Assembly: GCF_042683045.1 (NCBI RefSeq)
Contig: NZ_JBHUIT010000034.1
Span: 219,800 to 283,799 of the forward strand
Direction of reading: 5' to 3'
DNA length: 64,000 nucleotides
Source of the DNA: Luteolibacter algae
GTDB taxonomy: Bacteria > Verrucomicrobiota > Verrucomicrobiia > Verrucomicrobiales > Akkermansiaceae
The notes under the pieces are model-generated. The model had not been told where the DNA came from. It was given only the letters and a program-made list of their open reading frames with translations, and did no database searches. The first letter of the stretch is position 1, and every line of letters begins with the position of its first letter. The translations under genes were made by a program, and so were the position numbers. This document shows, one piece after another, positions 42,713 through 51,770 of this stretch.

Positions 42713-43129
42713 TCAACGGTTCTTATCAAGACCGCCCTCTTTTTCCTCCATGGCCGATAGCATGATCCTAAGCGCTCCGCCGGATATCCAAATCTCCCAC
42801 ACCAGACAGGCTAATGACATGGCCATTAGCCCGAGTGCTGTGCTGAATGACCAGATTGCGAGCTTATACATATTTCCTATCACGCTGATCATCGAAATTA
42901 CGCACAATAGCAGACTGATTGCGCCCAAAAGCTGCATCCCGCGGATCAGGACCAATCGCCGACGAAGATTCTCGATTTGTTTCATCACCAGGCAGTCTCC
43001 CCGGGCCACCCAATCGGCGTGCAGATTGCGAATCAATGCTGACAAATGCAGAAAGCGATTGGTATATGAAAGAAAAAGCAAACTTATAGCCGGGAAGAGC
43101 AAAGCAGGTGTGGAAACTTCCAGAATCAT
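42713..43129 (-). CDS. DUF2721-family membrane protein
   Basis: 138 residues. An N-terminal helix holds the DUF2721 signature (ALLFPAISLLFLSYTNRFLH, then LSALIRNLHADW). A charged cytoplasmic loop follows (MKQIENLRRRLVLIRG), then two further transmembrane helices and an acidic/basic tail. The family is widespread and of unknown function. The gene is divergent from the M16 peptidase gene (91-base gap). Confidence 0.85.
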   Translation of the reverse strand: MILEVSTPALLFPAISLLFLSYTNRFLHLSALIRNLHADWVARGDCLVMKQIENLRRRLVLIRGMQLLGAISLLLCVISMISVIGNMYKLAIWSFSTALGLMAMSLACLVWEIWISGGALRIMLSAMEEKEGGLDKNR

Positions 43130-43220
43130 GGGTCTTCATTAACCAAGAAATTAGACTTTGCAACCACAGGTCTCGTTCCTTCCAACTTGCATTCTAGCCT
43201 CTCTCGGCGATTCTCTCCGC

Positions 43221-46172
43221 ATGCGAAACGCAACTCCGCTTGTCCTAGCCCTGATTTTAGGTGTCACCGCTTTCCTATTAGCCATTAAAGAAACTCCACA
43301 GCCTACGGCTGCCGAGCAAACAGCAGTTGAGACCAGTGAAAAAACGGCTTCCGCCGACTCTTCGGGAAATAGACCATCTTCGCCGGAAGATGGCTCTGAA
43401 GCTGCCGCTGTAGAGCCCACGCCATGGCCGAGCGAAACATCAGATATTCCTCCAGATCCGCAAGCTGTCTTCGGTGCCCTGCCGAACGGCCTCCGATATA
43501 TGATCTTGCCAAATGACGAGCCTCCGAACCGGCTTTCCATGCGTCTTCACATTGCCGCAGGATCGCTGATGGAAGCTGAAGATCAGCGCGGTCTCGCCCA
43601 CTTCCTGGAGCATATGGTCTTCAACGGCACGAAATCCTACAAAGATGCGAATCAGCTGATCCGTGAAATGCAAAACCGCGGCATCGCCTTTGGTGCGCAC
43701 GTAAATGCCTATACCTCTTTTGACGAGACGGTATACATGCTCGATTTACCAGATATCGAACCAGACACTCTTGATCTCACCTTCGGTATCATGCGTGATT
43801 TCGGCGATGGAGCCCTCCTCAGCGAGGAAGAAATTGATGCCGAGCGCGGGGTGATCCTCTCGGAAAAGCGGTCCCGTGATTCGGTCGGATACCGGATGCA
43901 GCAAAAGCAATTTGATGCGCTTCTGCCCAATTCGCTCATTGCAAAACGCTTCCCGATCGGTGAGGAAAAAGTGATTGAATCGGCACCGCGTGAGCGTTTC
44001 CTCGATTTCTACAATCGCTACTATGTGCCTAGTAAGATAACTTTCGTTGTCGTCGGAAATATCGATCCGGCGGATATCGAGATCAAGATCAAGGAGACAT
44101 TTTCTTCTATGAAGAACCCGGAGAACCCCGGGCAGGAGCCGGATCTTGGTGTGGTCACTACTCCGGAAGGGATAGAGCCCCATATTTTCAGTGACGCGGA
44201 GCTAGACTCCACGGATGTTTCTCTACTTCTCGTTCGCCCTTACGATTTCAAACCCGATACAAGGGAGGCACGCGCAGCCAAGATCCCGCTGGAAATTGCC
44301 AATTTTGTCATTGGCCGCAGATTCGATCGGTTGGCAAAAAAGGAAAACTCCCCGATTTCCGATGGGGAAGCTTCAAAGTTTGTTCTTTTCAATGATTTGG
44401 AGCTCGGCTCGATCTCCGTGACAGTGGCGGATGACCGATGGCAGGAGGCTACCCCTTTGCTCGAGCAAGAGTTTCGCCGCGCATTGGAGTATGGTTTTAC
44501 CGAGGCGGAGCTTGCTGAAGCGAAGGCAAATCTTCTCAATATCTATGAAGAGTCTGTGAAACGGAAGGATACGCGGAAGTCTGACTCACTTGCCACGGCG
44601 ATTGCGCGTTCCATCAATGATGAAACGGTTTTCTCGACGCCCGAAGAAAATCTTGAAATTGTAAAAAGCGCATTGGAATCCACTGATATTGCGAAAGTTC
44701 ATCAGGAATTTGTGAAATTCTGGGAGGCTCCGGGACATCACCTCGTGCTCGCTACCAAAACCGCTTCGGACGAGGCTTCCAATGAGCTCGCTGCCATTTA
44801 TCAGGAATCTGTGAGTGTTCAGGTAGATCCTCCGGCAGCTCGGGAGATCATCCCTTTCGGTTACACGGACTTCGGAAAAGCGGGAAGAATCGAAAAAACC
44901 ACCGAGATTGAAGATTTGGAAGTCACCCAGCTCACCCTGACCAATCAGATTCGGGTCAATCTCAAAAAAACTGATTTTGAAAAGAACCGTATTCATGTCC
45001 TCGCAAGAATCGGGACAGGACAACTTTCGCAACCAAAGGACAAACCCCTGCTCAATGCTGTGGCTTCCACAGTTTTCAATGCGGGAGGTCTGGGAAAACA
45101 CTCGGCCGATGAATTATCCGAAATCCTTGCCGGCAGAAACGTTTCAGCGACCCTTTCAATCAGTGAGGACGCATTCATTCTCAGCGGCTCGACGACTCCT
45201 GCGGATCTCCTGTTGCAGCTTCAGCTGATGGTCGCTTCCATCACGGATCCCGGCTACCGGCCAGAGGCAATCTGGCAGTTTCAAAAATCCATCCCGGTTC
45301 TCTACCAGAATTTGAAGCATACCACCGCTGGTCCTTCCCAAGAGATGAAAACCTGGCTTCATGGCGGAGATTTCCGTTACTCGATCCCAAGCCAAACCGA
45401 GCTTTCGAATTACACGATTGAAGAGGTGAAATCATGGCTTACGCCGGAGCTCGAAAAGGGCTATCTTGAGCTCAGCGTGGTCGGTGATTTCGATGAAGAA
45501 ACGCTTGTGAATAATCTCCTTGCGACTTTCGGCAGCCTGCCTGAACGCAATAAAACGCAGAGCGATAACACGCTCAACACGCGCAGTGTTGAGTTTCCTA
45601 ATCCTCCCGCCGAAAAGACCTTCACCTATGAATCCAAAATCCCGCAGGCAATGGCCACTGCGATTTGGAAGACGGATGGATTGCGTGGTAATCTGGAGGA
45701 ATTCCGCCGTCTGAATGTGCTCTCCGATATCTACGGCGACCGGCTACGGGAGGAAATTCGCGAAAAGCTCGGAGCTTCCTATTCTCCGAATGCCGGAGCC
45801 AGCGGAAGTGATTCTCTGGAAAATATGGGTTATCTAGTGGGCCAAGCGATCGGCAAGCCCGAGGACATTGCGCTATTGCTCAGCACCATGGAAAAAATCG
45901 CTACCGAACTCTCAGAAAAAGGTGCTAGTCAGGACGAATTGGATCGGGCTCTCAAGCCGACCCTTGCCCAGCTAGAAAAAACATTGCGCGATAATTCCTA
46001 CTGGCTCTCGACGGTATTGGCTCAATCCCAATCCGACCCCAATCGGCTCGATTTAGCCCGGAACCGCGATGAGGACTATCGATCAATCAATATCGAAGAG
46101 ATCAATAAACTGGCGGAAAAATACTTCGCACCGAGCCAGCTTCTGAAGGTATCCATTCTTCCGGCAGAGTAA
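43221..46172 (+). CDS. M16-family zinc metallopeptidase (double-length, membrane-anchored or secreted)
   Basis: About 983 residues from the ATG at 43221, which begins a signal or anchor sequence (RNATPLVLALILGVTAFLLA). A disordered Thr/Glu/Ser-rich spacer follows. The first M16 unit has the inverted zinc motif HFLEH (in GLAHFLEHMVFNGT) and a downstream Glu in SEEEIDAERGVI. The second half holds inactive M16C-like units, ending with EINKLAEKYFAPSQLLKVSI. It is of the pitrilysin/PqqL type, degrading peptides in the periplasm. It is followed after 42 bases by the DUF58 gene in the same direction. Confidence 0.93.
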   Translation: MRNATPLVLALILGVTAFLLAIKETPQPTAAEQTAVETSEKTASADSSGNRPSSPEDGSEAAAVEPTPWPSETSDIPPDPQAVFGALPNGLRYMILPNDEPPNRLSMRLHIAAGSLMEAEDQRGLAHFLEHMVFNGTKSYKDANQLIREMQNRGIAFGAHVNAYTSFDETVYMLDLPDIEPDTLDLTFGIMRDFGDGALLSEEEIDAERGVILSEKRSRDSVGYRMQQKQFDALLPNSLIAKRFPIGEEKVIESAPRERFLDFYNRYYVPSKITFVVVGNIDPADIEIKIKETFSSMKNPENPGQEPDLGVVTTPEGIEPHIFSDAELDSTDVSLLLVRPYDFKPDTREARAAKIPLEIANFVIGRRFDRLAKKENSPISDGEASKFVLFNDLELGSISVTVADDRWQEATPLLEQEFRRALEYGFTEAELAEAKANLLNIYEESVKRKDTRKSDSLATAIARSINDETVFSTPEENLEIVKSALESTDIAKVHQEFVKFWEAPGHHLVLATKTASDEASNELAAIYQESVSVQVDPPAAREIIPFGYTDFGKAGRIEKTTEIEDLEVTQLTLTNQIRVNLKKTDFEKNRIHVLARIGTGQLSQPKDKPLLNAVASTVFNAGGLGKHSADELSEILAGRNVSATLSISEDAFILSGSTTPADLLLQLQLMVASITDPGYRPEAIWQFQKSIPVLYQNLKHTTAGPSQEMKTWLHGGDFRYSIPSQTELSNYTIEEVKSWLTPELEKGYLELSVVGDFDEETLVNNLLATFGSLPERNKTQSDNTLNTRSVEFPNPPAEKTFTYESKIPQAMATAIWKTDGLRGNLEEFRRLNVLSDIYGDRLREEIREKLGASYSPNAGASGSDSLENMGYLVGQAIGKPEDIALLLSTMEKIATELSEKGASQDELDRALKPTLAQLEKTLRDNSYWLSTVLAQSQSDPNRLDLARNRDEDYRSINIEEINKLAEKYFAPSQLLKVSILPAE

Positions 46173-46214
46173 CTCTCCGTCCGGTCCGCTTGAACTTCAA
46201 TCCCACACCTGCAC

Positions 46215-47048
46215 ATGCTGCGTCTACCATTCCGCAATAAAGTCTGGCGAGGTGCAGCCGGTGACTTTGCCGGCTCCGGCACAGGTGCCTCGATGGATTT
46301 CCAGGATCACCGGGCTTACTCCCCCGGCGATGACCCGCGGCATATTAACTGGCAGGCTTTCGCGCGCACCGGTCAATACTCGATGAAACTTTTCCGGGAA
46401 GAGATCCGCCCGGTAGTGGATCTGATCCTCGATTCATCCGCCTCAATGTTTTTTTCTCCGGAGAAGGAAAAACGCAGTTCGGAGCTACTTACCTTTCTTA
46501 CAGAGTCTTCGTTGGCGGCGGGAGCTTCGGTGCGTGTCTATGCGGTCAATGGAGACGCCCAATGTGCGATCGATCCCACGTCCCTGCGCTCCGATCGCTG
46601 GAAGGAGGATCTTCGTAGGCTCACTCCTAAGCTACCTACCCTTGCGGCGGCGCCGGAGGTTCAACGACTACCGTTGCGCTCCCACGCTCTACGGGTGTTT
46701 TTATCTGATCTACTCTTCTCCTCGGATCCCAATCATTTGCTGCGGACTCTTGCCCAGAAGCAAGGGATGCCGATTTTATTTTGCCCGTTTTTAGGGGAAG
46801 AAGCTAATCCCAGCTGGGTCGGCAATTATGACTTCATTGATGCTGAACTGAAAACGAAGCATTCCCACCGGATTGAACCAGCGACATTGCGTCGATACCT
46901 TGAGTCTTACAAAAACCATTTTGCCGTCTGGAAAGAGGCTGCGATGAGACATCAGGCACCTTTGGCGCGTATCCCATGTGAAATGGAGCTACAAGCTGCT
47001 CTTTATGCGCACGCTCTACCTGTGAAGGCGCTTGAGACCAGTCAGTGA
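46215..47048 (+). CDS. DUF58-domain protein
   Basis: 277 residues. The DUF58 signature DFQDHRAYSPGDDPRHINW then ARTGQYSMKLFREE is complete, and a vWA-like part has the MIDAS DSSAS in LILDSSASM. DUF58 proteins usually sit with a MoxR AAA+ ATPase and vWA/Bat membrane proteins in envelope stress operons. None of these is adjacent here. The only possible partner is the DUF4175-like gene at 29187-31826, since DUF4175 proteins are often encoded beside moxR-DUF58, but it is far away. It converges on ubiE with 15 bases between the stops and no terminator. Confidence 0.92.
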   Translation: MLRLPFRNKVWRGAAGDFAGSGTGASMDFQDHRAYSPGDDPRHINWQAFARTGQYSMKLFREEIRPVVDLILDSSASMFFSPEKEKRSSELLTFLTESSLAAGASVRVYAVNGDAQCAIDPTSLRSDRWKEDLRRLTPKLPTLAAAPEVQRLPLRSHALRVFLSDLLFSSDPNHLLRTLAQKQGMPILFCPFLGEEANPSWVGNYDFIDAELKTKHSHRIEPATLRRYLESYKNHFAVWKEAAMRHQAPLARIPCEMELQAALYAHALPVKALETSQ

Positions 47049-47063
47049 CCGGATTGCAGACAA

Positions 47064-47741
47064 TCACTCGCTTTTGACGGCTTCGTAAACGCTCACAACA
47101 CCGAAAGTCAGCGGATCCGCAGTGTTCTCGATGAAACCGGTCCGGTTCAATAGGGATATCATGTCCGCGCCAGACGGAAACTGCTCAATCGATCCACCCA
47201 AATATTCATAGGCGTCTCTTTCCCTTGTCAAAATTCCAGCCAGCTTTGGGAGAACCTTATGCAGATAAAGGCGATAGGGAGTTCGTAGCACGCCATTGGG
47301 GATTGAGAAATCCAGGATGAACAGATGCCCCCCCGGCCTGAGAACCCTTCTCATCTCCTTCAGGGCCAATTCGTAATCGCCCATGTTCCGCAGACCAAAG
47401 GCTACTGTTGCAACATCGAACTCATGATCCTGGAACGGGAGATCAAGCGCATCCGCAACCAGGGTTGTGCGGACACCCCGGAACGTGGCGTGCTCCAGCA
47501 TCTCCGCACAGAAGTCGGTCGCAGTGACCGCACAATCCGGAATTTCGTCTTGGATCTTCAGAGCCAAATCGCCAGTTCCGCTTGCCACATCCAGCAGTTT
47601 ACCGGGAGACAACGCTTTGATCCGCCTTGTCACTACATGGCGCCACCAGATGTCCATTCCCATTGAGAGCACATGATTGGTCATGACATAACGATCTGCT
47701 ATCCGCGCAAAGGCGCTCCGGACATAGGTAGGATCTGGCAT
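47064..47741 (-). CDS. ubiE: Demethylmenaquinone/ubiquinone methyltransferase
   Basis: 225 residues of class I SAM methyltransferase. The UbiE/MenG motifs are RYVMTNHVLSMGMDIWWRH (with the DIWWR signature), LDVASGTGDLAL (SAM loop), VATVAFGLRNMGDYELAL and RVLRPGGHLFILDFS. It methylates demethylmenaquinone to menaquinone (or the ubiquinone precursor). Verrucomicrobiota mostly make menaquinone, so MenG is the likely role. It stands alone, convergent with the DUF58 gene. Confidence 0.95.
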   Translation of the reverse strand: MPDPTYVRSAFARIADRYVMTNHVLSMGMDIWWRHVVTRRIKALSPGKLLDVASGTGDLALKIQDEIPDCAVTATDFCAEMLEHATFRGVRTTLVADALDLPFQDHEFDVATVAFGLRNMGDYELALKEMRRVLRPGGHLFILDFSIPNGVLRTPYRLYLHKVLPKLAGILTRERDAYEYLGGSIEQFPSGADMISLLNRTGFIENTADPLTFGVVSVYEAVKSE

Positions 47742-47800
47742 AGATTACGATAAGTTTGCTTTAAAGCAGTGCATGACGGTCTAGGGAGAGGTAAGCGCTT

Positions 47801-48484
47801 TCAGTGCTTGGCACCATCTTTGAGAAGATGTGGGAATTTCTCCTGGAATTTCTTCAGACGCGGAATTGAAACCCCACGCACATAGGGATTTTCGGGATGT
47901 TTCTTCTCATAATCCTGATGATAGTCTTCTCCGATCCAAAATTTTTGAAAGGGAAGCACTTCGGCGGCAACTTCCTCATCTCCCATTTCCTTGTTCAGGG
48001 CTGCGATCTTCTCATCAATGATCTTTTTCTGGTCATCGTTTTGATAAAATATGATCGAACGATATTGGGAACCATTGTCGGGGCCCTGGCCATTTGCCTG
48101 AGTGACATTCTGGGAACCAAAATATACGTCAACAAGTGTAGCGAAACTCACCACCTCGGGATCGTAGATAATTTCAACCGCCTCCGCGTGACCGGTCTTC
48201 CCCGTATTACTGTCCTCATAGGTCGGATTCTCGGTATGTCCGCCAGAGTATCCGGAAATCGATTCTTTTACACCTTTCACGCTCTCGTAAATAGCTTCCA
48301 CGCACCAAAAACAACCACTTGCGAAATAAGCCCGAGCTAAACCGTCTTCAGACTTAACTTCCACCGGAGTGATCGTTTTCTGAGCCTCGTTCTGAGCGGT
48401 TCGATCTGTCTTTTGTGATTGGGAGCAACCAGTTGCCACCATCAACAAAGTGAGTGATATAAATAGAGAGAATGTTTTTTTCAT
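47801..48484 (-). CDS. msrA: Peptide methionine-S-oxide reductase MsrA (lipoprotein)
   Basis: 227 residues from the ATG at 48484. A lipoprotein signal (KKTFSLFISLTLLMVATGC) with a lipobox Cys at about 20 precedes the MsrA domain, with catalytic GCFWC (SGCFWCVEAIYESVKG), the GYSGG motif, and TGHAEAVEIIYDP. It reduces methionine-S-sulfoxide in envelope proteins; the lipoprotein form points to a periplasmic or outer-membrane site. An in-frame TTG at 48508 is possible but weaker. The gene follows trpB by 20 bases and is third in the ykuD-trpB-msrA operon. Confidence 0.95.
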   Translation of the reverse strand: MKKTFSLFISLTLLMVATGCSQSQKTDRTAQNEAQKTITPVEVKSEDGLARAYFASGCFWCVEAIYESVKGVKESISGYSGGHTENPTYEDSNTGKTGHAEAVEIIYDPEVVSFATLVDVYFGSQNVTQANGQGPDNGSQYRSIIFYQNDDQKKIIDEKIAALNKEMGDEEVAAEVLPFQKFWIGEDYHQDYEKKHPENPYVRGVSIPRLKKFQEKFPHLLKDGAKH

Positions 48485-48504
48485 AATCTGTATGGTTTCC
48501 AAAA

Positions 48505-49713
48505 TCAACCTAGAGGGATGTCCGGTAGCAGGAACTTCACAGCCTGCTCGACATCCTTGTCTCCACGTCCGGAAAGATTGGCGATAATGATATCCGTTTT
48601 CGGTAACGAACCTGCAACTTTCGAGACATAGGCCATCGCGTGGGAGCTTTCCAAGGCGGGAATTATTCCCTCGGTATGAGCAAGTTCCTTGAAAGCTGCG
48701 AGTGCTTCCTCATCGGTGGCATAGGTATATTCGACCCGTGCTGAGTCCTGAAGATACGCATGCTCGGGGCCGATCGCCGCGTAATCCAAGCCTGCCGAGA
48801 CGGAATGAGTCAGCTCAATCTGCCCGTCGTCATTGGCCAGCAACCAGGTTTTCGTGCCCTGTAGGACACCGAGCTTTCCACCTTGAAAACGGGCGGCATG
48901 TTGTTCGGGGAAAATGCCGTGTCCACCCGCTTCCACTCCCATCATCCGCACGGAGTCATCATTAAGAAATGGATGGAACATCCCGATGGCATTTGATCCT
49001 CCGCCTACGCATGCGATGAGCAGATCAGGAAGCCGCCCTTCACGCTCCAGGATTTGTTCCCGGGCTTCGAGACCGATAACTCTCTGGAAATCACGAACAA
49101 TCATCGGAAACGGGTGGGAACCCAGAGCTGAGCCGATGATGTAATGGGTATTTTCCACGCTTGCGACCCAGTCACGCATCGCTTCATTTACTGCTTCCTT
49201 AAGAGTGGCTTGTCCAGCGGTGACAGCCCGGACCTCGGCGCCCATGAGGCGCATTCTGGCGACGTTCAGCGCCTGGCGCTCCATATCAACTTTCCCCATA
49301 TAAACCACGCATTCCATGCCGAAGCGTGCGCAAACCGTTGCCGTGGCCACACCGTGCTGACCTGCTCCGGTTTCTGCGATAATACGGGTTTTACCCAGTC
49401 TTTTTGCCAATAGGATCTGGCCCATGGCATTGTTGATCTTATGCGCGCCCGTATGAAGAAGATCCTCGCGTTTGAGATAGATTTTTGCTCCGCCGAGTTT
49501 CTCCGTCCACCTTTCCGCAAAATAAAGCGGAGTCGGACGTCCCACGTAGTTCTTGAGAAGATCATCAAGTTCTTTCTGGAAAGCAGGGTCTGCCTTTGCC
49601 TCCTCATAAGCCTTGGTAAGGTCTTGCAAGGGAGTCATCAATGTCTCGGGGACAAACATTCCTCCGAACTGGCCGAAATGGCCCATGGAGTCAGGTAAAA
49701 TGGCGGCGGTCAT
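48505..49713 (-). CDS. trpB: Tryptophan synthase beta subunit
   Basis: 402 residues from the ATG at 49713 (TAAILPDSMGHFGQFGGMFV). TrpB1-type motifs are present: KREDLLHTGAHKINNAMGQ with the PLP Lys, ETGAGQHGVATATV, CVGGGSNAIGMF (phosphate loop), and SAGLDYAAIGPEHAYL. It joins indole and serine. No trpA or other trp gene is adjacent. The start overlaps the stop of the L,D-transpeptidase gene (ATGA), so it is translated behind a cell-wall enzyme. An ATG at 49725 is a possible longer start. Confidence 0.96.
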   Translation of the reverse strand: MTAAILPDSMGHFGQFGGMFVPETLMTPLQDLTKAYEEAKADPAFQKELDDLLKNYVGRPTPLYFAERWTEKLGGAKIYLKREDLLHTGAHKINNAMGQILLAKRLGKTRIIAETGAGQHGVATATVCARFGMECVVYMGKVDMERQALNVARMRLMGAEVRAVTAGQATLKEAVNEAMRDWVASVENTHYIIGSALGSHPFPMIVRDFQRVIGLEAREQILEREGRLPDLLIACVGGGSNAIGMFHPFLNDDSVRMMGVEAGGHGIFPEQHAARFQGGKLGVLQGTKTWLLANDDGQIELTHSVSAGLDYAAIGPEHAYLQDSARVEYTYATDEEALAAFKELAHTEGIIPALESSHAMAYVSKVAGSLPKTDIIIANLSGRGDKDVEQAVKFLLPDIPLG

Positions 49714-50435
49714 GGTAGTTTCCATAAAGGTTTCAGTTTCTCGTATTCAGCCCGGGGCAGAAGGACGTAAAGCGGACGGCGGTCCGGGTCAACAGTTGCG
49801 ATAAGCCAGCGCAAGCGATCTTCGATCATTGTGGTGCAACCTGCGGTGGCGGCGGCACCGTCCCGACGCCAGATATGGAAAAAAATCGAAGACCCACCGT
49901 TTGGAACAACACGGGGATAAGCGTTGTGGGCGATGAACATTTTCAATGACTGGGGATAGTCATTTTGTTTCATCTGCGCCTTTTTCTCCCAGGCAGTCGC
50001 GGGCTCGTGATCCAAACTCAGAAATTGATTGTAGTATTTGGACGATCCATCCTCTACCCAAAGATCCCTGGATGTCACCTGATGATAAAAGGTTTTCGGA
50101 TGTTTCTTTACGCTCTTGTGAGCGCCCCAGACTCCTCCGATATCAAAAACTCCCGCAGGGGAGCGCCCGTCACCTTCCTGTTTCAGGGACACACCTGATG
50201 GATTGGGATGGATCCCCCTTCCCCACACCAGCCCTTTGGAGCCTAGACGGCCTTTCCATATATCGCCGACCCGATACCATTCACCGTTCTTCTTTTCAAA
50301 ATAGCTCAGACTGACTGTCGAGCTACCCCAGTCATCGGCAATGCCCACTACGCACTGGCTCGAGTCTTGTGGAAGCTGGAAAGCACCGCAAGAGGCAAGT
50401 GATAGCAAGAAAGAGATTAAGATACCAAGTCTCAT
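49710..50435 (-). CDS. L,D-transpeptidase (YkuD) lipoprotein
   Basis: 241 residues. A lipobox (LASC, Cys16) follows a short hydrophobic signal. The YkuD catalytic part includes GDGRSPAGVFDI, SIFFHIWRRDG and the active Cys in AGCTTM (corresponding to SxGC). It cross-links or modifies peptidoglycan through meso-diaminopimelate bonds or attaches lipoproteins. It is the first gene of the ykuD-trpB-msrA operon, with trpB overlapping by 4 bases. The divergent gap to the M42 gene (50436-50617) shows a small TCATC/GATGA dyad but no clear promoter. Confidence 0.85.
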   Translation of the reverse strand: MRLGILISFLLSLASCGAFQLPQDSSQCVVGIADDWGSSTVSLSYFEKKNGEWYRVGDIWKGRLGSKGLVWGRGIHPNPSGVSLKQEGDGRSPAGVFDIGGVWGAHKSVKKHPKTFYHQVTSRDLWVEDGSSKYYNQFLSLDHEPATAWEKKAQMKQNDYPQSLKMFIAHNAYPRVVPNGGSSIFFHIWRRDGAAATAGCTTMIEDRLRWLIATVDPDRRPLYVLLPRAEYEKLKPLWKLP

Positions 50436-50617
50436 GCGAGCAACATGGCTTCAATCCGACCCACGCGCAACATCATCTGTGATGAAACCGCTGTGATACT
50501 TTTCAAAACCATCGCTTCGCCTCGCTGGCGTAGGGCGGTCGATCCTTCCCCCGCATTCTTCCCCGATGGATAAGTTTCTATTTTCAAAGCACGCCTTTTT
50601 CGGACATCGTTCTCCGC

Positions 50618-51697
50618 ATGCGAGCCAAAGCACTCTCTCTTCTACAGGAACTCACCGAAGCCCATTCCGTTTCGGGACACGAGGACGAAGTCCGCGCCAT
50701 CTTTATAGACGAACTATCCGAGATTGGTCCGCTTGCAGCAGATAAAAATGGCTCCGTTATTTGTGCTCATAGCAACGACGGACCGCGGGTCCTAATCGCG
50801 GGTCACATGGATGAGGTAGGATTCATGGTGCAGAACATGACACTGGACGGCTTCATTCAGTTTGTCGCGATAGGTGGCTGGTCCACACAGCACATGCTCG
50901 GGCAACGGGTTCAAATTCTCACCCGCAACGGCGACAAAATCATGGGCGTGATCGGCAGCAAGCCCGTTCATTTCCTGCCGCCATCCGTGCGGGACCAACC
51001 GGTGCCGATCGAGGCGATGTTTATCGACGTCGGAGCCTCATCACGACGCGAACTGAGAGATGATTTTGATATTTCCATTGGGGATCCGATCGCTCCGTGG
51101 TCCCCTTTCACTCCCCTTGCGCGCTCGAATAACTATTTGGCGAAGGCGTTTGATAACCGGGTTGGAATGGCGGGCGTGATCCAATCGGCAACCGAGCTCG
51201 CCGGAACCGATCACCCCAATGAAATTGTGTTCGCTGGCAGCGTCCAGGAAGAAGTCGGGCTGCGCGGGGCAAGGACTCTCGCTGCTTTTGTCAAACCGGA
51301 CGTGGCAATCGTTCTGGAAGGTCCACCGGCCGATGATACCCCTGGCTTTAATCTTTCCGAAAGCCAGGGAAAACTGGGAGGTGGTGTCCAGATCAGGCTT
51401 TACGATCCGACGGCGATTACCAACCCAAGGCTTGCACAGCTTGCGATTCAGACTGCTGAAAAAGCAAATATTCCCCATCAGGTAACCGTCCGTCGCAGCG
51501 GTGGCACAGACGCTGGTGCACTGCATCAGGCAAATCAGGGGATTCCCACGATCGTGCTCGGAGTGCCGGCACGTTACATTCATACCCATAATGCGATCAT
51601 CGACATCGACGACTATCTGGCGATGGTTTCCCTGACAATAGCGTTAGCCGGAAAACTGGATGATGCGACGGTCGATTCGTTGACACGGTATATCTAA
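50618..51697 (+). CDS. M42-family aminopeptidase/endoglucanase-like metallopeptidase
   Basis: 359 residues. Two-metal ligands and active Glu can be placed: AGHMDEVGF (His/Asp), KAFDNRVG (bridging Asp), VQEEVGLRGART (catalytic Glu and ligand Glu), VLEGPPADD and YIHTHNAIID (His). M42 enzymes are large self-compartmentalised aminopeptidases in the cytoplasm. The length is usual. No partner gene follows; the Ada-like gene is 73 bases downstream in the same direction. Confidence 0.93.
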   Translation: MRAKALSLLQELTEAHSVSGHEDEVRAIFIDELSEIGPLAADKNGSVICAHSNDGPRVLIAGHMDEVGFMVQNMTLDGFIQFVAIGGWSTQHMLGQRVQILTRNGDKIMGVIGSKPVHFLPPSVRDQPVPIEAMFIDVGASSRRELRDDFDISIGDPIAPWSPFTPLARSNNYLAKAFDNRVGMAGVIQSATELAGTDHPNEIVFAGSVQEEVGLRGARTLAAFVKPDVAIVLEGPPADDTPGFNLSESQGKLGGGVQIRLYDPTAITNPRLAQLAIQTAEKANIPHQVTVRRSGGTDAGALHQANQGIPTIVLGVPARYIHTHNAIIDIDDYLAMVSLTIALAGKLDDATVDSLTRYI

Positions 51698-51770
51698 CGG
51701 CAAGCACCTCCTCGAAATCGCAGCAAGAAACGGGTGGGAAAACATCAGGCTCTTTTGTTGAATTGCGGGC

